Assembly: GCF_002741015.1 (NCBI RefSeq)
Contig: NZ_CP016616.1
Span: 4,125,501-4,189,500 of the forward strand
Reading direction: 5' to 3'
DNA length: 64,000 nt
From: Microvirga ossetica
GTDB lineage: Bacteria > Pseudomonadota > Alphaproteobacteria > Rhizobiales > Beijerinckiaceae
Numbering within the stretch: the stretch's first letter is position 1; each line of letters begins with the position of its first letter. This document shows positions 16,614 through 25,867 of the stretch, piece by piece. The notes under the pieces were generated by a model. It was not told the origin of the DNA. It searched no databases and was given only the letters and a program-made list of their open reading frames with translations. The position numbers and the translations under genes were made by a program.

Positions 16614-17633
16614 ATGAGCCGTATCCTCAAATATCGTGAACTCCTGCTGGTGGCGATCATCGTCGTCCTGATTGCGATCGTCGCCTATCGTGCGCCCGGC
16701 TTCGCCTCCCCGGAGAGCCTGGCGAACATTTTCAACGATACGTCCATTCTGATCATCCTTGCGCTTGGCCAGACGGCGGTCATCCTGACCAAGTCCATCG
16801 ACCTGTCGGTCGCAGCCAATCTCTCCTTCACCGGCATGGCCGTGGCGATGATGAACGCGGCCTATCCGGGAATTCCGCTGCCTGTCCTGATCGTTTGCGC
16901 CTTGGCCATCGGAGCGGCGCTCGGCGCCATCAACGGCTTCATGGTGTGGAAGATCGGCATCCCCGCCATCGTGGCGACGCTGGGCACGCTCACGATCTAT
17001 CGCGGCATGGCTTTCGTGCTCTCGGGCGGAGCCTGGGTCAATCAGACCCAGATGACGCCGGCCTTCCTCAACGCACCACGCCTCTCGGTGCTCGGCCTTC
17101 CTCTGCTCGGCTGGGCGGCGATTCTCGTGATCGCCATCGTCACGGTCGTGTTCACGCGCACGGTCTTCGGCCGTTCCCTCTACGCGGCCGGTGGCAACCC
17201 GACGGCCGCGCTCTATGCCGGCATCGACGTCGGCCGCACGCGCTTCTTCGCCTTCATCCTGTCCGGCGCCCTCGCGGGCCTCTGCGGCTATCTTTGGGTC
17301 TCCCGCTACGCCGTCGCCTATGTGGACATCGCGGCAGGTTTCGAGCTCGATACGGTCGCGGCCTGCGTGATCGGCGGGATCTCGACGCTCGGCGGCATCG
17401 GTTCCGTCGGCGGCGCAGTGCTCGGAGCCTTGTTCCTCGGTGTGATCAAGAATGCGCTGCCGGTCATCAACGTCTCTCCCTTCTGGCAGATGGCGATCTC
17501 GGGCCTCGTGATCATCATCGCCGTGCTCTTCAACGCGCGGCAGGAGCGGCGCAAGGGCCGTCTCATCCTCCGCGACGCCGCCAAACGCCGGCCTGCTTTG
17601 ACAGAGGCACAGGCCGAAGGAGCCGTTGCATGA
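16614..17633 (+). CDS. rhaP: Rhamnose ABC transporter permease P
   Basis: A 339-residue permease of the RbsC/branched-chain type with roughly nine to ten membrane helices. Landmarks are QTAVILTKSIDLSVAANLSF, GAINGFMVWKIGIPAIVATLGT and the ATP-ase-docking loop region AAGGNPTAALYAGIDVGRTR. The C-terminus is cytoplasmic and basic (ARQERRKGRL). Two tandem ATGs occur at 16611 and 16614; the second has better spacing to GGAAGG. The stop overlaps the start of rhaQ (ATGA at 17630-17633). Confidence 0.93.
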   Translation: MSRILKYRELLLVAIIVVLIAIVAYRAPGFASPESLANIFNDTSILIILALGQTAVILTKSIDLSVAANLSFTGMAVAMMNAAYPGIPLPVLIVCALAIGAALGAINGFMVWKIGIPAIVATLGTLTIYRGMAFVLSGGAWVNQTQMTPAFLNAPRLSVLGLPLLGWAAILVIAIVTVVFTRTVFGRSLYAAGGNPTAALYAGIDVGRTRFFAFILSGALAGLCGYLWVSRYAVAYVDIAAGFELDTVAACVIGGISTLGGIGSVGGAVLGALFLGVIKNALPVINVSPFWQMAISGLVIIIAVLFNARQERRKGRLILRDAAKRRPALTEAQAEGAVA

Positions 17634-18676
17634 GCACGCTCACGATCGAGAAGCAGCCTGCGAGGCATATTCCGGATAAGCTCTCGACGCCGGCGGGGCG
17701 CATCCTGGGCAGCTGGGAAGCCTTGCTGGCCGCAGTTGCGATTGCGATCTTCATCGCGAATTCGTTCGCATCGCCGCACTTCCTCGATCCCTGGAACTTG
17801 TCGGATGCGACCTACAATTTCACCGAAAAGGCGATGATCGCGTTTGCGATGACGCTCCTGATCATCTCAGGAGAGATCGACCTCTCGGTCGCTGCCATCA
17901 TCGCCCTGGCCTCGACCGCCATGGGCGCTGCTGCACAGGCCGGCTTCCAGACGCCCGCACTCGTCGGAGTAGGGCTCTGCGTCGGGCTGCTGTGCGGCGC
18001 TTTCAACGGGTTTCTCGTGGCCCGCATCGGCCTTCCCTCCATCGTGGTGACCATCGGCACCATGAGCCTGTTTCGCGGGATCGCACAGATCGTCCTCGGC
18101 GATCGGGCCTATGGCGGCTATCCGGCGAGCTTTGCCTGGTTCGGGCAGGGCTACATGTCGGATTTCTCATGGTGGCCGACGATTCCCGGCTTCGAGGTCG
18201 TCACCTTCGAGATGGTGGCCTTCGTGATCTTCGCCCTGGCCTTCGGCATCCTGCTGCATTGGACCGCGTTCGGAAGGCGCATCTACGCGATCGGCAACAA
18301 TGCCTTCGCCGCGCAGTTCTCCGGTATCCCGGTTCAGCGCACCAAGTTCGCCCTCTTCCTGCTGACCGGCGTGATGAGCGGCTTTGCGGCGATCTGCCTG
18401 ACCTCGCGTTTGGGTTCGACCCGTCACACCATCGCGGCGGGGTGGGAGTTGGAGGTGGTGACCATGGCGGTGCTCGGCGGCGTGAGCATCCTGGGCGGCT
18501 CGGGCACGATCCCCGGCGTCGTGCTTGCTGCCATCGTCATGGGGCTCGTCACCTTCGGCTTGGGGCTTCTCAATGTCCCCGGCATCGTCATGTCGATCTT
18601 CATCGGCCTGCTGCTGATCCTGGTCATCGCGCTGCCTATCGTCATTCGCCGCATCCGTTCAAAGGCCGCAGCATGA
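17630..18676 (+). CDS. rhaQ: Rhamnose ABC transporter permease Q
   Basis: A 348-residue permease homologous to RhaP. Shared landmarks include [40 protein letters not shown] and [19 protein letters not shown]. It differs in a longer N-terminal cytoplasmic tail of about 30 residues before the first helix and an extra periplasmic segment rich in aromatic residues ([20 protein letters not shown]). The start is set by the ATGA overlap with rhaP, and its own TGA overlaps the rhaU start. The two different permeases presumably form a heterodimer. Confidence 0.93.
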   Translation: MSTLTIEKQPARHIPDKLSTPAGRILGSWEALLAAVAIAIFIANSFASPHFLDPWNLSDATYNFTEKAMIAFAMTLLIISGEIDLSVAAIIALASTAMGAAAQAGFQTPALVGVGLCVGLLCGAFNGFLVARIGLPSIVVTIGTMSLFRGIAQIVLGDRAYGGYPASFAWFGQGYMSDFSWWPTIPGFEVVTFEMVAFVIFALAFGILLHWTAFGRRIYAIGNNAFAAQFSGIPVQRTKFALFLLTGVMSGFAAICLTSRLGSTRHTIAAGWELEVVTMAVLGGVSILGGSGTIPGVVLAAIVMGLVTFGLGLLNVPGIVMSIFIGLLLILVIALPIVIRRIRSKAAA

Positions 18677-18996
18677 GCGCAAAAGAAAAGTATGCTTTCA
18701 CGATGAAGCTCAACCCAGGCATGGAGGACGAGTATCGGCGTCGGCACGACGAGATCTGGCCGGAGCTGGCGGAACTCCTGAAGGACGCGGGAGTCGAGGA
18801 TTATTCGATCCATCTCGACCCGGAATCCGGCACGCTCTTTGGCGTTCTATGGCGGCCGGCCGATCATCGCATGGCGGATCTGCCCGGCCATCCGGTGATG
18901 AAGCGCTGGTGGGCCTACATGGCCGACATCATGGCTACGAATCCCGACAACTCACCGGTCGAAAAGCCGCTGGCGACCGTCTTCCATATGGCCTGA
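18673..18996 (+). CDS. rhaU: L-rhamnose mutarotase
   Basis: A 107-residue enzyme interconverting alpha and beta L-rhamnose so that imported sugar suits the isomerase. The sequence covers the full family length with [21 protein letters not shown] at the N-terminus, the dimeric alpha-beta barrel core [16 protein letters not shown], and [14 protein letters not shown] with catalytic-region Trp/His residues. The ATG overlaps the rhaQ stop by four bases. The rhaK start lies only 4 bp after its stop. Confidence 0.95.
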   Translation: MSAKEKYAFTMKLNPGMEDEYRRRHDEIWPELAELLKDAGVEDYSIHLDPESGTLFGVLWRPADHRMADLPGHPVMKRWWAYMADIMATNPDNSPVEKPLATVFHMA

Positions 18997-19000
18997 TCCC

Positions 19001-20368
19001 ATGAATGTCGCGGTACTCGATGTCGGCAAGACCAACGTGAAGGCTGTCGTCGTCGATGGCGAACAGAGGCGCGAAATCGCAGCCCGGACAAGGCCCAACC
19101 GGGTCCTGACCGACGGGCCTTATCCGCATTTCGATGTCGACGGCGTCTTCGCGTTCTTTCTTTCCGCATTGAAGGAGCTTTATGCGAAATTCGGCTTCGA
19201 CGCCATTTCGATCACGGCCCACGGCGCAAGCGGAGCGCTTCTGCGCGAGGATGGACTGGCGCTGCCCGTTCTGGATTACGAGTTTCGCTATCCCGCTGAG
19301 ATCGAAGCCGCGTACGACAGGATCAGGCCACCTTTCTCGGACACATTCTCCCCGCGTCTGCCGGGAGGCCTCAATCTCGGAGCGCAGTTGCACTATCAGA
19401 AGACCGCTTTTCCTGAAGCCTTTGCGGAGGTGCGGACCATCGTCACCTATCCGCAATACTGGGCCTGGAGGCTGACCGGAGCCGCGGCGACCGAGGTGAC
19501 GTCGCTTGGATGTCATACGGATCTCTGGCGCCCTCGGGAGAAGAGGTTCTCCGGTCTGGTCGAGTCACTGGGAATCGGCGGCAAACTGGCACCGGTGAGA
19601 AATCCATCCGACGTGCTCGGTAATGTGACCGATGAAATTGCCGCGGCGATCGGCCTTGCGCATCCGGTGCCCGTTTATTGCGGCATCCACGATTCCAATG
19701 CTTCCCTCTTGTCGCATCTCGGTCAGCACGATGCGCCTTTTGCCGTCGTGTCGACGGGCACCTGGGTCGTGCTCTTCGCCGTGGGCGGCGACCTGGACCA
19801 TCTCGATCCGCAGCGCGACACCCTTGCCAACGTGGATGCGTTCGGCCGCGCCGTGCCGTCGGCACGCTTCATGGGCGGGCGCGAGTTCGAGCTTCTGACA
19901 AAAGGGCAGGGCGCGGCGATGCCCGCGGCGATCGAGCGTGTCGTGGAGGAGGGCATTCTTTTCACGCCGAGTGTCGTGCCTGGGTGTGGGCCGTTTCCGG
20001 ATGCCGAGCATCGTGTCGTGAATGCCCCGTCGGGGCTCAATCCGGACGAGACTTATGTCGCTGCTTCCCTCTACGCGGCCTTGATGACGAAGGCCTGTCT
20101 GGATCTGACGCGGGCAGCGGGCCCGATCGTCGTGGAAGGGCCTTTCGCGCGAAACGCTCTCTATGTGGAGGCTTTATCGAAGGCGGCGGCGCGATCCGTC
20201 ATGCCTGTCGCGAGCTCCACCGGAACGAGCGTCGGCGCGGCCCTTCTCGCTCTCGGCCCATCGGAGCGTAGCATATTCCAGGCGGGTCCCGTCGTGGGCC
20301 CCGACCGACTTCCGAAAGCGTTTCGCGAATACGTCGAGCTATGGAACCGGCTGGCGCAGGCAGGTTAG
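19001..20368 (+). CDS. rhaK: L-rhamnulose kinase (FGGY family)
   Basis: A 455-residue FGGY carbohydrate kinase. The N-terminal phosphate-binding loop is VLDVGKTNVKAVVVD. The second half holds VVSTGTWVVLFAVGG and the adenosine-site region SSTGTSVGAALLALG. It phosphorylates L-rhamnulose (or, in R. leguminosarum, supports both transport and kinase function, as reported for RhaK). It is closest in layout to the rhizobial RhaK branch. It ends the rha operon; no classical terminator was seen in the 170 bp downstream. Confidence 0.93.
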   Translation: MNVAVLDVGKTNVKAVVVDGEQRREIAARTRPNRVLTDGPYPHFDVDGVFAFFLSALKELYAKFGFDAISITAHGASGALLREDGLALPVLDYEFRYPAEIEAAYDRIRPPFSDTFSPRLPGGLNLGAQLHYQKTAFPEAFAEVRTIVTYPQYWAWRLTGAAATEVTSLGCHTDLWRPREKRFSGLVESLGIGGKLAPVRNPSDVLGNVTDEIAAAIGLAHPVPVYCGIHDSNASLLSHLGQHDAPFAVVSTGTWVVLFAVGGDLDHLDPQRDTLANVDAFGRAVPSARFMGGREFELLTKGQGAAMPAAIERVVEEGILFTPSVVPGCGPFPDAEHRVVNAPSGLNPDETYVAASLYAALMTKACLDLTRAAGPIVVEGPFARNALYVEALSKAAARSVMPVASSTGTSVGAALLALGPSERSIFQAGPVVGPDRLPKAFREYVELWNRLAQAG

Positions 20369-20540
20369 CCGGCACCTTATCTCTCGAGGCGGTTTACCGT
20401 AATGCGACGTGTTCGGTTACAACGATGCGAAATTGGGCCTCGAAAAGATTGCCACATTGCAGCCGCACTGCGACGCTTAGCTGGCATATAGGTGCCGCTG
20501 GCTCCTATCAGTGCGACAGCAATAGTGGAATGAGTTGCCG

Positions 20541-20711
20541 ATGAAGTTGGAACGAAAGAACCTAACACTTGCACCTGACACGAGTGCCGTCCTGTCCGAA
20601 CTCGAACGGACCATGGTCGCATCGATCGCCTTGATGAAGCGCCTCAGGCGCGAAAAGAGGCGCTCCACCCGCGGCAACAGCCCGGTCGAGTATCAGGAAG
20701 CAGCGCAGTAG
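20541..20711 (+). CDS. Short hypothetical protein, 56 residues
   Basis: A small basic frame starting MKLERKNLTLAPDTSAVLSE with an amphipathic, charged C-terminal half (MKRLRREKRRSTRG). There is no membrane segment and I recognise no family. A weak purine-rich stretch precedes the ATG. The TAG stop falls inside the first three bases of the dispersed 109-bp repeat, so the reading frame may end at whatever the repeat supplied. The 170 bp before it (20369-20540) show no other gene. Confidence 0.35.
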   Translation: MKLERKNLTLAPDTSAVLSELERTMVASIALMKRLRREKRRSTRGNSPVEYQEAAQ

Positions 20712-20817
20712 AGCATCGGACCCAAAAGTGGACACCACTTTTGGGATCCATTCGATGCTCCTTCTCTTGGCTGGCGCATCGTTCGGCGCGGCCCTCTGGG
20801 TCCGCGCGATGCGCTAG
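20709..20817. repeat. 109-bp dispersed two-hairpin repeat, copy 1
   Basis: Flanked by TAG/CTAG-like ends. Hairpin 1 has nested stems: AGCATCG...CGATGCT enclosing ACCCAAAAGTGG and its near complement. Hairpin 2 is GCGCATCG...CGATGCGC with GCGCGG/CCGCGC inside. A second copy of equal length lies at 61245-61353, about 86% identical by hand alignment. It sits 2 bp from the 3' end of the GlxA-type gene and overlaps the stop of the short ORF. Confidence 0.85.
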
Positions 20818-20819
20818 TC

Positions 20820-21893
20820 TCAGACGCGAGGTCCGCTCACGAGCTTGAGGCTTCGGCCGTCCAACCGGCCTCCGGGCTGGACCATCGACGGCGTGCCGAA
20901 GCGGCTTCGATATTCGGTAGGGCAGATGCCCGTGTGGCGCTTGAACAGGTCCCGAAAGAAGATCACGTCCTCGTAGCCGACGGCTTGGCTGACCTGCTGG
21001 ATACTCTCTTGCCCATCCTCCAAAAGCCTCTTCGCCATCGTGACGCGGATGGTGTGGATGTAGCTCAACGGCGTATGTCCGGTGGCGTCCTTGAATCGAC
21101 GAACAAAGTTTCTTGGGCTCATGCCGACTCTTGCTGCAATGGCGTCCACTCCGATGGCATGCCGGTAGTGTCTGTGGACCCAATCCTGCGCGCGCCGGAT
21201 GCTTTCATCATGATGCGCCTTGCGCATTGTGACATCGGCGAAGGCAACCTGCCATGTGCGCGGCATTTCTATCAGCAATGCCTTGGCGCATTCCAATGCC
21301 AGATCGCGGCCCGCGAAGCGCTCGACCAGGTAAAGGCTTAGATCTGCCGCCGAATTGACGCCGCCGCTGCAGACCACATTCCCAGCATCAGTGATGAGAT
21401 AGTCCGGCTGCCAATCCACATCGGGAAAACGCCTGCGATAGACCTCCGTCAATCCCCAATGGGTGGTTGCGCGCTTGCCGTCGAGCAGGCCGGCTTCCGC
21501 AAGCAGCGCGACGCCGGAGCAGACTCCCGCGATCTTCGCTCCGACTTCCGCCCATGTCCGGAGCCAGGGAACGATCGCTCCATTGCGTGCAATGACGGCA
21601 TCGATCTCATAGCCGCTCTGCATCATTGTTTCGAGAGGCAGCCCACCTGCAGGAACGAACACGATATCCGGGCGATCGACATCCTCGACGGCGCAGGACG
21701 GGATGAGCGAAACCAACTGATCGGTCACGGCAGGGCCGCCGTCGAGAGATGCCGTCGTCACACGAAACCGAGGTTTCGGCACCGCGCCGGTGAGCAGATT
21801 CCAGAGCACGCCGGTGTTGCGGAAGATCTCCATCGGGAGAAGAGCGGTCGAGGAGCATCCGCCATTCAGGAACAGAACGACCACGTGGAGCAT
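20820..21893 (-). CDS. GlxA-family transcriptional regulator (DJ-1/PfpI + AraC HTH)
   Basis: A 357-residue regulator. Residues about 1-175 form a DJ-1/PfpI-like (glutamine-amidotransferase-like) sensor with the nucleophile-elbow stretch IAGVCSGVALLAEAGLLDG, and a second Cys in NVVCSGGVNSAADL. Residues about 225-330 are a tandem AraC HTH (VDAIAARVGMSPRNFVRRF; IQQVSQAVGYEDVIFFRDLF). Relatives control choline/glycine-betaine, arginine or carnitine genes, but the effector here is unknown. Start: ATG at 21893 after AAGGAGA; longer in-frame starts lack a ribosome site. It is divergent from the TPR gene. Confidence 0.9.
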   Translation of the reverse strand: MLHVVVLFLNGGCSSTALLPMEIFRNTGVLWNLLTGAVPKPRFRVTTASLDGGPAVTDQLVSLIPSCAVEDVDRPDIVFVPAGGLPLETMMQSGYEIDAVIARNGAIVPWLRTWAEVGAKIAGVCSGVALLAEAGLLDGKRATTHWGLTEVYRRRFPDVDWQPDYLITDAGNVVCSGGVNSAADLSLYLVERFAGRDLALECAKALLIEMPRTWQVAFADVTMRKAHHDESIRRAQDWVHRHYRHAIGVDAIAARVGMSPRNFVRRFKDATGHTPLSYIHTIRVTMAKRLLEDGQESIQQVSQAVGYEDVIFFRDLFKRHTGICPTEYRSRFGTPSMVQPGGRLDGRSLKLVSGPRV

Positions 21894-22046
21894 CGCTATG
21901 TCTCCTTGGCAGTTTTGCCCCTTTACGTTGTCATGATCGCCTATTCCGAGCAAGCGAAGTTGCAGGCACAATCGCGAGGGGTGTGCGGTCTGGCACCGCA
22001 AAGACATGCGCACCTTGTCATTCCATTAACATGGGAATCCGTGCTC

Positions 22047-23930
22047 ATGAGGATCCTCCTTGCCCGGCACAACCTTTTCTCGCTGAGATCAGTATTGCTC
22101 TCGGCCAGCGCCGTCCTTGCGCTTCTCGCAGCCGGCTCATCGGCCGATGCTTGCCCGCTCGGCAGCCATGACAGCCCACGCGTCAAGATGCTTCATGCTC
22201 TGCAAAATCCCGGACTGCACGGCTCGGGGCACCACACGAGTGTGGCGCAGCTGCAGTCGCAGCCGCAGGCAGCACAGCCCAAGCGCACGGAGCTCGGTGC
22301 CTATGGGCGCGATCTGCCCAAAGGGGCTGCAGCACCCAGTGCCGATGCAAAGCCTCCGATTCATCCCAATATGGGCAAGCTGTCCTGGATCGTGACCAAC
22401 GATCCGGCAGGCTATGCTCAAGCCTATTTCGACCAGGGCTACAGGCTGGGATGGGGGTTCAACCATGCCGAGGCCGCGCGCTCCTTCCGGGCGGCGCAGG
22501 ACCTCGACCCCAATTGCGCCATGTGCCTGTGGGCCGAAGCCTGGGTGCTCGGTCCGCACATCAACTATCCGATGGATGCGGACGCGAACGCCCGTGCCTT
22601 GTTCGTGCTCGAGAAAGCCAAAGATCTCGCGCCCAAGGCAGGCGACATGCAGGCCGCCCTTGTCGAGGCTCTCTCGAAGCGGCATTCGCCTGATCCCAAT
22701 GCCGATCGCAAGGCTTTGGATCAAGCCTATGCCGATGCCATGGAAGCCGTGCAGGCCCTCTTCCCGCAGGATGCCAATGTCGCTCTCCTCACCGCCGATG
22801 CACTCATGAATCTCACCCCCTGGGATTATTGGGCCGATGGCGGAAAGACACCGAAAGGAAAGACGGCGAAGATCGTTGCATTGCTCGAAGGTGTGCTTGG
22901 GACGAGCCAGTTCGGTCCGTTGCAGCCCAGTCCCGATCACCCCGGTGCGATCCACCTTTACATCCATGCCGTGGAAGCATCGGATCATCCCGAGATTGCA
23001 GCACCTCATGCGGCGCGTCTCGAAGGTCTCATCCCGGGGGCAGGGCACCTCGTGCACATGCCGAGCCACATCTGGTACCGGCTGGGCCGGTGGCGTGAGA
23101 GCCTCGATGCGAATGTGCGCGCTGCGGCCGCCGACGAAGCTATCTTGGGCAAAGGAGGAGCAAGCGTTCTCTACTCGGAGGCCTATTACGCCCACAACGT
23201 TCACTTCGTCATGGTATCCGCTCTGACGGGAGGGGATGGGCAGACCGCCATCGCGGCCGCGCAAAAGCTGTCCGGAATTGTCTCGGACCGTGCCAAGCGC
23301 GAGGTGCCGTGGACGCAGCCGATCGCGGCTGCGCCCTACAACGCCCATGCCTTGTTCTCGAAGCCGGAGGAGGTGCTGGCTCTCCCCGAGCCTGAGGGCG
23401 ACTTCCCTCTTGTCGAGGCATCGTGGCATTATGCGCGCGGCATTGCTCTTGCCCGCCTGGGCCGCGCGGACGAAGCCCGCGCCGAAGCAGCAGCCATAGA
23501 CGCTCTCGCCAAGAGACCTGAAGTCACGGCTCTCCCCGATGCCGGCGTTCCCGGACCCGATGTGCTCGCCATCGCTTCGCACGAGATCGCGGCGCGCATC
23601 GCGCAGGCATCGGGAGACCAGGCAAAGGCAGCCTCGCTGTTCGCGGAAGCTGCCGTCATACAGGATCGGCTTCCTTACATGGAGCCTCCCTACTGGTACT
23701 ATCCGGTGCATCAATCCCTCGGAGCCGCCTTGATGGCCCAGGGAAAGCCGATGGAAGCGACAGCAGCGTTCCGGGAGGCGCTGCAGCGCTCGCCGAATAA
23801 CGGTTGGGCCGCTGCGGGATTGCTTCGCGCCGCGCAGGCGCAGGGCGATCAGAAGGTGGTCGAGGAAGCTCAGGCCCTGTTGCAGAAAAACTGGTTCGGC
23901 ACCCAGATGCCGACACCCGATCAGCTCTGA
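22047..23930 (+). CDS. Exported tetratricopeptide-repeat protein
   Basis: A 627-residue protein with a signal peptide (hydrophobic SVLLSASAVLALLAAG, cut near SSADA). It has helical TPR-like repeats: AYFDQGYRLGWGFNHAEAARSF at about 120, and a C-terminal repeat GAALMAQGKPMEATAAFREAL. Between them lies a conserved block HLYIHAVEASDHPEIA...HLVHMPSHIWYRLGRW seen in a group of periplasmic TPR proteins of unknown role; the several His/Cys residues (AMCLWAEAW, HMPSH) could bind metal, but this is speculative. It is monocistronic, ending at a strong terminator. An upstream extension to 21459 overlaps the divergent regulator and was rejected. Confidence 0.85.
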   Translation: MRILLARHNLFSLRSVLLSASAVLALLAAGSSADACPLGSHDSPRVKMLHALQNPGLHGSGHHTSVAQLQSQPQAAQPKRTELGAYGRDLPKGAAAPSADAKPPIHPNMGKLSWIVTNDPAGYAQAYFDQGYRLGWGFNHAEAARSFRAAQDLDPNCAMCLWAEAWVLGPHINYPMDADANARALFVLEKAKDLAPKAGDMQAALVEALSKRHSPDPNADRKALDQAYADAMEAVQALFPQDANVALLTADALMNLTPWDYWADGGKTPKGKTAKIVALLEGVLGTSQFGPLQPSPDHPGAIHLYIHAVEASDHPEIAAPHAARLEGLIPGAGHLVHMPSHIWYRLGRWRESLDANVRAAAADEAILGKGGASVLYSEAYYAHNVHFVMVSALTGGDGQTAIAAAQKLSGIVSDRAKREVPWTQPIAAAPYNAHALFSKPEEVLALPEPEGDFPLVEASWHYARGIALARLGRADEARAEAAAIDALAKRPEVTALPDAGVPGPDVLAIASHEIAARIAQASGDQAKAASLFAEAAVIQDRLPYMEPPYWYYPVHQSLGAALMAQGKPMEATAAFREALQRSPNNGWAAAGLLRAAQAQGDQKVVEEAQALLQKNWFGTQMPTPDQL

Positions 23931-23955
23931 TCGTTCGGTCCAATCCGAAAAATGC

Positions 23956-23988
23956 GAAAGGCTCCGATGCTCGTCATCGGAGCCTTTC
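23956..23988. terminator. Bidirectional terminator overlapping the cyclase 3' end
   Basis: GAAAGGCTCCGATG (23956-23969), loop CTCGT, and exact complement CATCGGAGCCTTTC (23975-23988) form a 14-bp perfect stem with A/T-containing flanks. It lies between the convergent TPR and cyclase genes. The right arm encodes the cyclase's final residues (ERLR) and stop. Confidence 0.85.
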
Positions 23989-25860
23989 AGCAACCGCGTT
24001 GGATTGTGCCGTTCGCCGCCAGAGCCAGACAGGAATCGAACCGGATCGACCGCGGATAGAGGCGGGCAACGTCTCTTCAAGCACACCGAGTTCCATGACG
24101 GAACGGACGTTGCCGGCGGCCCTGTAGAGATCGTCGCTCAAGGCAACGTCCGCATGGTGGGACGCGGCCACTTCCATCAACCGGCTTGCCACATTCACCG
24201 TATCTCCAATGGCAGCGATGTGCTGATGGCTGTCGCCTCCGAGACGCGACGCAATGACCATGCCGCAATGGGCACCGATCTTGAAGCCGATGCGTGATGC
24301 GATGGCTTCCGGCAATTCTGCGATCCAGCTTTCCATATGCGAGCTCAGGGCAATGCAGGCCTCCACTGCATGGCAGGCATCGTCCGGGGAGGGATCGGGA
24401 AGGCCGAACAGGATCATTGCGCCATCCCCCATGAAGCTGGCGACGAAGCCCTGATGGCTGATGACCTCCTGATCGACGAGCCTGTGAAAGGCCCGAAGCA
24501 GCTCACGCGTTTCATCGAGGGGCAGAACCTCACTGACACCCGTGAAGCCCGACAGGTCGATGAAGACCACGGCTGCCTTCTGGCGCACCGGCATCGCAAG
24601 AAATCCGGGGTCCTTCACCAGTCTTTCGGTGAGGCTTGGCGGTTGAAAGCTACGCAGGGTTTTGCTCTGGATGGTGAGGCTATCCGCGCGGCTGCGATCG
24701 AGCCAAAGCCGTGCTGCACCGAAGAGGATCGCCGGCGGCACCGCCGCCAGAAGTGGCAAGGTTGCACTGAGCCAGATGCCATGCGCAAAAGCCACCACCG
24801 TCAATCCGATCCAGAGGGCCGACACGAGCGCAATGAGGGCAAATCCCAGCACGCTGCGATGCCAGGAGAGGAGCAGGATGAAAAGGATGGGCAGGGTGAA
24901 GGCCATGGCCGCATCGACGAAGCGGACACGGTTGTCACGCACCAGGGCGTCGCCGTCCACAAGATGGGCGATCGCCGTTGCCAGCACCTCGACGCCCGGC
25001 AGAACCGGATCGAAGGGGGTGGGAAAGGTATCTCCGCCCCCTGTCACCGTAGCGCCGATGACGACGATCTTATCCCGCATCGTCTCTTCTGCGATCCTGC
25101 CGCTCAGGACATGGTTGGCGCCGATGGTGCGAACGGTGCCGCCCGGACCGTAAAAGCGAAGCGGCAGGGCGTATCCGTCGCCCGTGCTCGATGGCATGCC
25201 TCCGAGCTCGATTCCGTTCGGTTGAAGAACGGGGTCGCTCTTCAGGGCAATAGAGGCTGCCCGCAGTGGAAACGACGGCCAAATCCGGTCTCCTGAGCGC
25301 AGCAGAAGAGGGATATGGCGCGGCACACCGGATGCATCGGTTGCAATATTGACGACGCCGAGAGCGGCAGCCTCCGAAAACGTCGCGCGCGGCAACAGCA
25401 GGTCCTGTGCCTCAGGAAGGGTTAAGATGTTCCCGTTTTGTGAGCTCGTTGCCGGCGGGCCGCGACCGAACAAACCTGCCGCGGCAAGAACGCTTGGAGT
25501 CTCGCGCAAGGCCGAAGCAAGGGCGAGATCGCCCTCTGTCGAGCCTGCTTCGATGAAGAGGACATCGAGCGCGACGACCTTCGGCTTCATGCGGCCGATT
25601 GCGGAAACCAAGGTCGCCATCGTCGCTCTCGGGAGCGGATATGAACCAACCTCCCGCACCGTCTGATCGTCGATCGCAACAATCACGACGTCATCGGGAG
25701 CGGGGCGTGGTCCTTGAATGACAAACCGCAGGTCAGCAAGCGGCGCTTCAAGGCGGTCGAGCGCTGCGATGCCGCCGCGCAAATGCAGGAACGCCAGTCC
25801 GAGGCCCCATAGACAGGTCAGGACCAAAGCAGCGAGCGTGATCGCATGGCGATTGCCCAT
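23974..25860 (-). CDS. CHASE2-domain adenylate/guanylate cyclase (class III)
   Basis: A 628-residue membrane receptor cyclase. An N-terminal helix (7-27) leads to a large periplasmic CHASE2 sensor (about 35-305; DDVVIVAIDDQTVREVGSYPLPR is diagnostic, in parts DDVVIVAIDDQT and LPR). Three membrane helices follow (about 317-390). The cytosolic catalytic domain (about 425-600) retains both metal aspartates: D435 in FIDLSGF and D479 in FMGDGAM. IGDTVNVASRLMEVA is the conserved region with transition-state Asn/Arg. It should make cAMP (or cGMP) in response to a periplasmic cue. A FecR-like gene lies 7 bp upstream, in the same operon. Confidence 0.93.
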   Translation of the reverse strand: MGNRHAITLAALVLTCLWGLGLAFLHLRGGIAALDRLEAPLADLRFVIQGPRPAPDDVVIVAIDDQTVREVGSYPLPRATMATLVSAIGRMKPKVVALDVLFIEAGSTEGDLALASALRETPSVLAAAGLFGRGPPATSSQNGNILTLPEAQDLLLPRATFSEAAALGVVNIATDASGVPRHIPLLLRSGDRIWPSFPLRAASIALKSDPVLQPNGIELGGMPSSTGDGYALPLRFYGPGGTVRTIGANHVLSGRIAEETMRDKIVVIGATVTGGGDTFPTPFDPVLPGVEVLATAIAHLVDGDALVRDNRVRFVDAAMAFTLPILFILLLSWHRSVLGFALIALVSALWIGLTVVAFAHGIWLSATLPLLAAVPPAILFGAARLWLDRSRADSLTIQSKTLRSFQPPSLTERLVKDPGFLAMPVRQKAAVVFIDLSGFTGVSEVLPLDETRELLRAFHRLVDQEVISHQGFVASFMGDGAMILFGLPDPSPDDACHAVEACIALSSHMESWIAELPEAIASRIGFKIGAHCGMVIASRLGGDSHQHIAAIGDTVNVASRLMEVAASHHADVALSDDLYRAAGNVRSVMELGVLEETLPASIRGRSGSIPVWLWRRTAQSNAVAERLR

Positions 25861-25867
25861 GAGGGGC

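Noticed and set aside
21459-22046. N-terminal extension of the TPR protein
   Set aside because: The open frame continues upstream but overlaps the divergent GlxA-type gene; a signal peptide begins exactly at 22047.
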